A DNA stretch of 25,976 nucleotides, taken from a virus. Location: IMG/VR virus record IMGVR_UViG_3300025626_000116, positions 1 to 25,976 of that record. One strand, written 5' to 3'. The notes below the pieces were generated by a model, which was given only the letters and a program-made list of their open reading frames with translations, ran no database searches and was not told the DNA's origin. Below are positions 21,212 to 25,976 of the stretch, piece after piece. Within the stretch, counting starts at the first letter, position 1. Each line of letters starts with the position of its first letter. A program made the translations under genes and the position numbers.

Positions 21212-21589
21212 ATGTTTAAGGTATATATGTTTTTAGCACTGTTTGGAGTACTTGGCGGTGTATTTTATGGCGGTTACTCCTACTACAAGGACACTCAAGC
21301 CCGCATCTCACAACTAACAGCTAATAACGCCACTCTCAAAGCAGCAAACGAAACTAATCAAGCGACTATCACCGAATTACAAGCGACCGCTGTATTACAG
21401 GCAGAGTTGACCCAAGACCTACAAAAGAATTTACAAAAAGCTGAGCAATATCAGGATAAACTGATTGGTAAGCTAAGAAAGCACGATTTAACTAAACTAA
21501 GTTTGAAAAAACCTGGACTGATTGAGACGAGAATAAACGATGGCACTAAAAAATTATTTGATAGTATTGAGTCTGATACTGCTAAGTAG
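21212..21589 (+). CDS. i-spanin (Rz-like)
   Basis: 125 aa. One N-terminal membrane anchor (residues about 5-24, YMFLALFGVLGGVFYGGYSY) with no cleavage site is followed by a long periplasmic coiled coil (ISQLTANNATLKAANETNQA through LTQDLQKNLQKAEQYQDKLI). This is the hallmark of inner-membrane spanins, which join an outer-membrane lipoprotein and fuse the two membranes at the end of lysis. The last 50 bp overlap the o-spanin gene in another frame, the arrangement found in overlapping Rz/Rz1 pairs. SD is AGAGG before ATG 21212. Confidence 0.82.
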   Translation: MFKVYMFLALFGVLGGVFYGGYSYYKDTQARISQLTANNATLKAANETNQATITELQATAVLQAELTQDLQKNLQKAEQYQDKLIGKLRKHDLTKLSLKKPGLIETRINDGTKKLFDSIESDTAK

Positions 21590-21920
21590 TGGTTGTAGCA
21601 CCTACAAAGCAATAACAGAAGCAGTTACCGTTACGGAAGTTGTACAAGCTAAGATCCCTGTACAAGAACGCCCGAAGCCAGTTAATCTGGACGATATTAA
21701 TTGGTATGTCGTAACCGAAAAGAATATGGATGAATTCATTAGTCGGTTCGAAGAGGAGAATGGTGCGCTGGTATTTTACGCCATGTCAGTCAGAGACTAT
21801 GAGACTCTGTCACTAAATATGGCTGACTTAAAAAGATATATTCTACAACAGAAAGAAATTATTATTTACTATGAAAACTCGGTAGAGCCGAAAAAGGAAG
21901 AAGATGATGAATCAAAATAG
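21540..21920 (+). CDS. o-spanin-like lipoprotein (Rz1-like)
   Basis: 126 aa. The signal sequence MALKNYLIVLSLILLSSGCS ends in a lipobox with Cys19; the -3 position is S rather than L, so the box is slightly unusual. The mature part has a proline-containing segment (PVQERPKPVNLDDI) and a C-terminal coiled region (LSLNMADLKRYILQQKEIII). The gene starts inside the i-spanin gene, +1 frame, 50 bp overlap, which strongly supports a spanin pair. At about 108 mature residues it is larger than lambda Rz1. It overlaps the lipase gene by 17 bp. Confidence 0.78.
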   Translation: MALKNYLIVLSLILLSSGCSTYKAITEAVTVTEVVQAKIPVQERPKPVNLDDINWYVVTEKNMDEFISRFEEENGALVFYAMSVRDYETLSLNMADLKRYILQQKEIIIYYENSVEPKKEEDDESK

Positions 21921-22635
21921 AGCACATACAGCAGCATGGTTAGCAAGAATCGCATACCGAAACGCCAATGGAATTAAAGAAGGGTGTAAGCGGTTAGGGA
22001 TGTCTGGTAAGTTGGTCGCTAAAGATGGAGCTGAGGTTGTTATTGCTAAGAACACTGCCGAACTTTGGTTTGCTTTTCGTGGTACTGAGCCAACTGTGTT
22101 GAATGATGTTCTAGCTGATTTAGATTTGTTTACTCACCGAGCCAAATCTGCTGGTAGGGTTCATGGTGGATTTCAAGATGAGGTTGACGAGATCTGGGCT
22201 GAGTGCCTGAAAGAAATCGACAAGAACGCTAAGTTGAAAAAGCCAAAGGCGATATTCTTCACTGGTCACTCATTAGGTGGCGCTATGGCAACTGTTGCTG
22301 CTAGTCGATGCGGTGCTCAAGAATTGTATACATTCGGTTCACCAAGAGTCGGTAATCGTAAGTTCGTAAATGCTCTTACTTGCCCACACTATCGCTTCGT
22401 AAATAACAATGACATTGTATGTAAAGTTCCGCCTGCTCTGTTTGGGTTCAAGCATGACGGTGAGTGTGTATACTTTAATGCGTATGGCGAGGTTCGTGAC
22501 CTGACACGTTGGCAGCGGTTTAAGGACTTCTTCCGAGGCGTATGGATTGGCTGGTCGCAAGGTAAGTTTTTCGATTCCTTTACTGATCATGGTATAGCGA
22601 ATTATACTGATAATGTAGAGAAACTAGGAGAATAA
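21904..22635 (+). CDS. Class 3 lipase (alpha/beta hydrolase)
   Basis: 243 aa. The catalytic triad is visible: Ser123 in the elbow GHSLGG (121-126), Asp170 in NNNDIVCKVPP and His229 in TDHGIANY. FAFRGTE (57-62) is the oxyanion region of lipase_3 enzymes, and ELYTFGSPRVGN is the conserved strand after the elbow. The enzyme should hydrolyse acyl esters of lipids. No signal peptide is seen, so it would act from the cytoplasmic side or after holin opening. It starts at one of two ATGs (21904, 21907) inside the o-spanin gene, with AAGGAAG as SD. Its position in the lysis cassette suggests membrane degradation at lysis. A virion-borne entry role is the alternative. Confidence 0.9.
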   Translation: MMNQNRAHTAAWLARIAYRNANGIKEGCKRLGMSGKLVAKDGAEVVIAKNTAELWFAFRGTEPTVLNDVLADLDLFTHRAKSAGRVHGGFQDEVDEIWAECLKEIDKNAKLKKPKAIFFTGHSLGGAMATVAASRCGAQELYTFGSPRVGNRKFVNALTCPHYRFVNNNDIVCKVPPALFGFKHDGECVYFNAYGEVRDLTRWQRFKDFFRGVWIGWSQGKFFDSFTDHGIANYTDNVEKLGE

Positions 22636-22636
22636 T

Positions 22637-22888
22637 ATGTATTGGTTTGTACTAAAATCTATCCTTGGGTCAGTTATTGGTAGTTCATTCTACAACTGGT
22701 TCAAGAATACTAAGATGGGCGTGTGGTTTCAAAAGCACGTCGATTGCGCTATGGAATATGTCGCCACTAAGTATGACATTAAGATTGCTACTCGTGAACA
22801 AAAATGGTTAGCAGAATATCCTAATTTAGCGAAAAGAATTCAAGAATTAGAAGCTGCAGCGTCTTCAAAGCAATCTTCTAAGAAATAA
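22637..22888 (+). CDS. Small protein with hydrophobic N terminus, lysis cassette
   Basis: 83 aa, starting 1 bp after the lipase stop, with AGGAG as SD. Residues 1-22 (MYWFVLKSILGSVIGSSFYN) are hydrophobic and short, enough for one membrane helix or an amphipathic anchor. They are followed by WFKNTKMGVWFQKHVDCAMEYVATKYDIK and a helical end rich in A, S and K. I recall similar short proteins in marine T4-like phages without function. Location between lipase and a tail-anchored protein suggests a lysis or envelope role, possibly holin or antiholin, with low confidence. Confidence 0.6.
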   Translation: MYWFVLKSILGSVIGSSFYNWFKNTKMGVWFQKHVDCAMEYVATKYDIKIATREQKWLAEYPNLAKRIQELEAAASSKQSSKK

Positions 22889-22922
22889 ATAAGAGTTAAT
22901 AATAAAAATAAACTAACGGTCA

Positions 22923-23291
22923 ATGAAAATGGCTACACGTGCTTCGGCTAACCCTGAACCTGCTGTTGTATTTGAGCAGGAAGATATAAGAAACTATGGT
23001 ATCAACATGGATCTATTCTCATTACTAGAGGAACGAAGAATCGAAGCCCAACAGCAGCAGGATATTCTACATAGAAGGATTGGCGCATTGCGTGACGAAC
23101 TGCATAAAGAACTCTCTGCATCTCATAAAGAAATCATGTCTGAAATCCGTGAGATGAAAGAAGAACAACGTGAACATGCCAAAGAAATGTCTAACCGTGT
23201 ACATAAGCTCGAACAATGGAAATGGCAAGCAGCAGGTGGCGTGGTAGCATTAGCATTTATGTGGCCAATGATTAAGGACTTCGTAGCGTAA
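22923..23291 (+). CDS. Tail-anchored coiled-coil protein, putative holin-like (XhlA-type)
   Basis: 122 aa. A soluble coiled coil (RRIEAQQQQDILHRRIGALR to MKEEQREHAKEMSNRVHKLE) ends in a C-terminal membrane segment (WQAAGGVVALAFMWPMIKDF, about 99-118). That order, coiled coil then single C-terminal TM, is the XhlA/haemolysin-type layout found in phage lysis genes. Either ATG 22923 or 22929 (MATRAS) could be the start; neither has a strong SD. No other holin candidate with multiple membrane spans was found here, and no endolysin is in the window. The holin call is inferred from topology and context. Confidence 0.55.
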   Translation: MKMATRASANPEPAVVFEQEDIRNYGINMDLFSLLEERRIEAQQQQDILHRRIGALRDELHKELSASHKEIMSEIREMKEEQREHAKEMSNRVHKLEQWKWQAAGGVVALAFMWPMIKDFVA

Positions 23292-23299
23292 AATAAGTC

Positions 23300-23328
23300 T
23301 TTACAATTGAGCAGTTTTAGTATATAAT
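23300..23328 (+). promoter_or_regulatory. Early sigma70-type promoter of the primase gene
   Basis: TTTACA (23300-23305), 17-bp spacer, TATAAT (23323-23328). The ATG of the primase is only 7 bp beyond the -10 box, so the mRNA is leaderless or starts almost at the ATG (23335). It marks a return from late to early transcription after the lysis cassette. Confidence 0.8.
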
Positions 23329-23334
23329 GAATAC

Positions 23335-24357
23335 ATGAGTAATTATCTTGAAAGCAAATATCTAAATCTCCTTTCTGCGCAACTTCAACAGTTCAAGCGC
23401 AAGAATGACACCTTATGGAACTTCCGATGCCCTTATTGCGGTGATTCTCAAACCAATGAGACTAAAGCGAGGGGATATGTATTCCTCAAGGAAGCCAGTT
23501 ACATATTTAAGTGTCATAACTGCGGGCAGGGAGCCTCCCTTAATAATCTAATCAAGCATGTCAATCCTAACCTTCATAAAGAATACACTATGGAGAAGTT
23601 TAAGGATGGTGGTCGCAAGATCGCTAATAATGCGCCTGCTAAAACTAAGACTGAGTTCAGGTTCAAAAAGAAAGCGAAATATCTCAAGACACCGCTCGGC
23701 AAGTTAAAGAAGATATCTCAACTAATGCCAACGCATAAAGCGAAAAGATATGTCCTTTCACGAAGAATCCCAACAAACTATCATTATAAATTATTCTACG
23801 CACCAAAGTTTTATGAGTTTGTTAATCAGTGCGTGCCAGGAAAGTTTCCTGAGAATGAGTTTGATGAAGCTAGAATTATCATACCATTTATTGATAAGAA
23901 CGAGAACCTAATAGGATTTCAGGGTAGGGCGCTGGGCAAGTCCGACCTGAAGTATATAACTATTATGATCGACGAAGATTCGCCCAAGATATTTGGCTTG
24001 GACTCCGTGGACCTTACTCAGCCAGTCTATGTTGTCGAAGGTCCAATTGATAGCATGTTCATAAATAACGCAATTGCGATGGCTGGGGCAGATGTGAGTG
24101 GTCTTGACAAGATGTCAGCCGACTATATCTTCGTTTACGACAATGAGCCGAGAAGCGTTGAGATAGTTCGTCGGATTGATAAAACTATTGATAAGAACCA
24201 TTCTGTGGTTATATTTCCAAATAGTTTTAAAGAAAAAGATATAAATGATATGATAATGACTGGTTTGAGCGTCGAGCAAGTTTCGGATATTATAAGTAAT
24301 AACACGTTTAATGGATTAGCTGCAAAAGCTAAACTTACAGAATGGAGGAGGGTGTAA
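23335..24357 (+). CDS. 61: gp61-type DNA primase
   Basis: 340 aa, close to T4 gp61 (342). Zinc-binding domain: C32-P-Y-C35 and C60-H-N-C63. TOPRIM catalytic core: VVEGPIDS with E235 and YIFVYDNEPRS with D269. The protein makes the RNA primers for lagging-strand synthesis within the gp41 helicase hexamer. No classical SD precedes ATG 23335, and the promoter -10 box is 7 bp upstream, so translation may be leaderless unless there is further transcription from upstream. It is separated by about 13.7 kb from gene 41, with the late region in between. Confidence 0.93.
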   Translation: MSNYLESKYLNLLSAQLQQFKRKNDTLWNFRCPYCGDSQTNETKARGYVFLKEASYIFKCHNCGQGASLNNLIKHVNPNLHKEYTMEKFKDGGRKIANNAPAKTKTEFRFKKKAKYLKTPLGKLKKISQLMPTHKAKRYVLSRRIPTNYHYKLFYAPKFYEFVNQCVPGKFPENEFDEARIIIPFIDKNENLIGFQGRALGKSDLKYITIMIDEDSPKIFGLDSVDLTQPVYVVEGPIDSMFINNAIAMAGADVSGLDKMSADYIFVYDNEPRSVEIVRRIDKTIDKNHSVVIFPNSFKEKDINDMIMTGLSVEQVSDIISNNTFNGLAAKAKLTEWRRV

Positions 24358-24406
24358 GTTTTCTCTTATACTCGTAGAACTAACTAAAATTTAGAAGGCG
24401 AAATAT

Positions 24407-25976
24407 ATGCTCGGTCTGCCAAGCAAGCACCTCGGTGTGCGAATAGATTACAATAGAGATGAAGTTATGACAGAACAAGCTGTCAAACTCCTCAAAGATT
24501 ATTATTGTCGTGATGATGAAAAGTCCCCCCAAGAAGCATTTGCTCGAGCAGCTGTAGCTTACTGTTACGGTGATAAGGAACTTGCCCAACGCATTTATGA
24601 TGGTGCGTCAAAAGGTTGGTTTATGTTTTCGTCACCAGTACTATCTAATGCGCCACTAGCTGGCGAAAAGGTAAAAGCATTGCCTATTTCTTGCTTCCTT
24701 ACATATGTTCCCGATACGCTAGAAGGTCTGATTGATCACAGCGCAGAGTTACGTTGGTTATCAGTTAAGGGTGGTGGAGTTGGCGGTCATTGGTCTGATG
24801 TTCGGTCAGTATCTGACGTTGCTCCTGGTCCGATGCCCTTTCTACACACTGTAGACAGCGATATGACTGCGTATCGTCAGGGCAAAACCCGCAAAGGTTC
24901 ATATGCATCATATATGGATATCTCTCATCCTGATATTGTTGAGTTCCTGAATATGCGCATCCCTACAGGTGATGTGAATCGTAAGTGTCTAAACCTACAC
25001 CATGCGGTCAACTTGACTGACGAGTTTATGGAAGCTGTGCGAGATAACGCTGACTGGGATTTGAAAGACCCTAATAAGTCAGAGGTCAGAGAAACTACTA
25101 AAGCACGTAAGTTATGGGAGTTAATCCTAGAGACTCGATACCGTACTGGCGAGCCATACCTAAACTTTATTGATACTGCGAACAGAGCGTTGCCTCAGGC
25201 GCAAAAGGATTTAGGTCTTAAGATTAATGGGTCTAATTTGTGTAACGAAATACACCTAGCCACTAATGAAGACCGCAGTGCTGTATGCTGCTTATCTTCA
25301 CTAAACTTGGAGAGATATGATGAGTGGAAAGATTCAACGATTGTTGCTGATCTTATCCGTTTCTTGGATAACGTCTTGCAGTTCTTTATCGACCACGCAG
25401 GTGATGAAATCTCAAGAGCAAAATACTCTGCAATGCAGGAGCGGAGTCTCGGTCTCGGGGCAATGGGCTATCACAGTTACTTGCAGAAACACAGAGTTGC
25501 ATTTGAATCTGAATATGCAGGGGAGCTGAACAAGGTAATCTTTAAGGATATCCAAGATAAAGCCATAGCTGAGTCGATTAACATTGCTAGCGAGAAAGGT
25601 GAGGCTCCAGATATGGCAGGTACAGGTCGAAGAAATGCTCACCTGTTGGCTATCGCCCCAAATGCTAATAGTTCATTAATCGGTGGAACGTCACCGTCAA
25701 TTGAGCCATGGAAAGCAAACGCATTTACTTCTCGTACACGTGCTGGTTCGCACCTGACCAAGAACAAGTATCTCGAGCAAGAACTTGAACGAGCTGGTAA
25801 AAATAATAGTGAGATTTGGTCGTCTATTATTACCAATGGAGGCTCAGTAATGCATCTTGACTTCTTGTCAGATCATATTAAGTCAGTGTTTAAAACGGCC
25901 ATCGAGATGGATCAGGATATAATCGTTAAGCAAGGCGGTGATCGGCAGGAATATCTATGTCAAGGTCAGTCGCTAA
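24407..25976 (+). CDS. nrdA: Class I ribonucleotide reductase large subunit NrdA (partial, runs off the window)
   Basis: 523 residues are open from ATG 24407 (SD AGAAGG) to the end. Key residues: C96 in PISCFLTYV, the N277-L-C279-N-E281 radical/proton site (thiyl Cys279), and C294/C295 in AVCCLSSLNL, the second redox cysteine pair region. ANSSLIGGTSPSIEP matches the substrate phosphate-binding loop. The enzyme converts NDPs to dNDPs for phage DNA synthesis with an NrdB subunit expected downstream. The N terminus is short, with no ATP-cone, so allosteric dATP shut-off is probably absent, as in many marine T4-like phages. The C-terminal redox tail lies outside the window. Confidence 0.93.
   Translation, partial: MLGLPSKHLGVRIDYNRDEVMTEQAVKLLKDYYCRDDEKSPQEAFARAAVAYCYGDKELAQRIYDGASKGWFMFSSPVLSNAPLAGEKVKALPISCFLTYVPDTLEGLIDHSAELRWLSVKGGGVGGHWSDVRSVSDVAPGPMPFLHTVDSDMTAYRQGKTRKGSYASYMDISHPDIVEFLNMRIPTGDVNRKCLNLHHAVNLTDEFMEAVRDNADWDLKDPNKSEVRETTKARKLWELILETRYRTGEPYLNFIDTANRALPQAQKDLGLKINGSNLCNEIHLATNEDRSAVCCLSSLNLERYDEWKDSTIVADLIRFLDNVLQFFIDHAGDEISRAKYSAMQERSLGLGAMGYHSYLQKHRVAFESEYAGELNKVIFKDIQDKAIAESINIASEKGEAPDMAGTGRRNAHLLAIAPNANSSLIGGTSPSIEPWKANAFTSRTRAGSHLTKNKYLEQELERAGKNNSEIWSSIITNGGSVMHLDFLSDHIKSVFKTAIEMDQDIIVKQGGDRQEYLCQGQSL

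Noticed and set aside
24380-24589. Minus-strand ORF near the start of nrdA
   Set aside because: It is antisense to the conserved N terminus of NrdA and has no family features.

Overview
The window is part of the genome of a virulent T4-like (Straboviridae-type or 'exo-T4') tailed phage of the kind found in marine and aquatic samples. T4-type replication genes occur in order: a family B DNA polymerase, a UvsX recombinase, a gp41 helicase, a gp61 primase and a class I NrdA. Four T4-type late promoter boxes (TATAAATA) and four host-like early promoters (TTKACW, 17-bp spacer, TATAAT) are visible. Many virion proteins resemble families I know from cyanophages and pelagiphages. No photosynthesis, integration or tRNA genes are seen, so the host is unresolved; an aquatic Gram-negative bacterium is likely because a spanin pair is present.

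Layout. 1-948: the 3' end of a class III nucleotidyl cyclase gene, then an HNH homing endonuclease on the minus strand with a minisatellite-like NUMOD3 tail, then a tiny ORF. 981-3086: two early promoters drive small accessory genes, a HAD phosphatase and an acidic protein. 3086-9668: replication block with a DNA polymerase split in two at the fingers around a small Sm-like gene, a GIY-YIG homing endonuclease, a small conserved gene, uvsX behind an early promoter, a small overlapping gene and the gp41 helicase. 9675-9715: a long hairpin with a CU-repeat loop closes the block.

9770-18101: a late operon whose products mostly start with a T4 capsid-targeting-like peptide (M-x-x-F-x-x-F/Y...(L/I/V)xE). 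Its members look like a nuclease, a P-loop kinase, a ligase-fold protein, a HIGH-type nucleotidyltransferase fused to basic modules, and acidic or basic core-like proteins. Inside it a second late promoter precedes a strongly folded RNA leader and a 27-codon peptide gene. 18138-20702: virion structural and conserved genes. 20699-23291: a toxin-like-fold candidate and a lysis cassette (overlapping i-spanin and o-spanin, class 3 lipase, two small membrane proteins). 23300-25976: an early promoter, the primase, and NrdA running off the end of the window.

Most striking points: (1) the capsid-targeted end-processing gene set; (2) the split polymerase with an Sm-like gene translationally coupled between its halves; (3) two unrelated homing endonucleases of opposite strand and family that share one late-promoter and hairpin leader with compensatory stem changes; (4) a three-way-junction RNA leader with possible kissing loops; (5) a phage class III cyclase; (6) a lipase nested in the spanin cassette. 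Functional statements come from motif reading alone; no database search was run.
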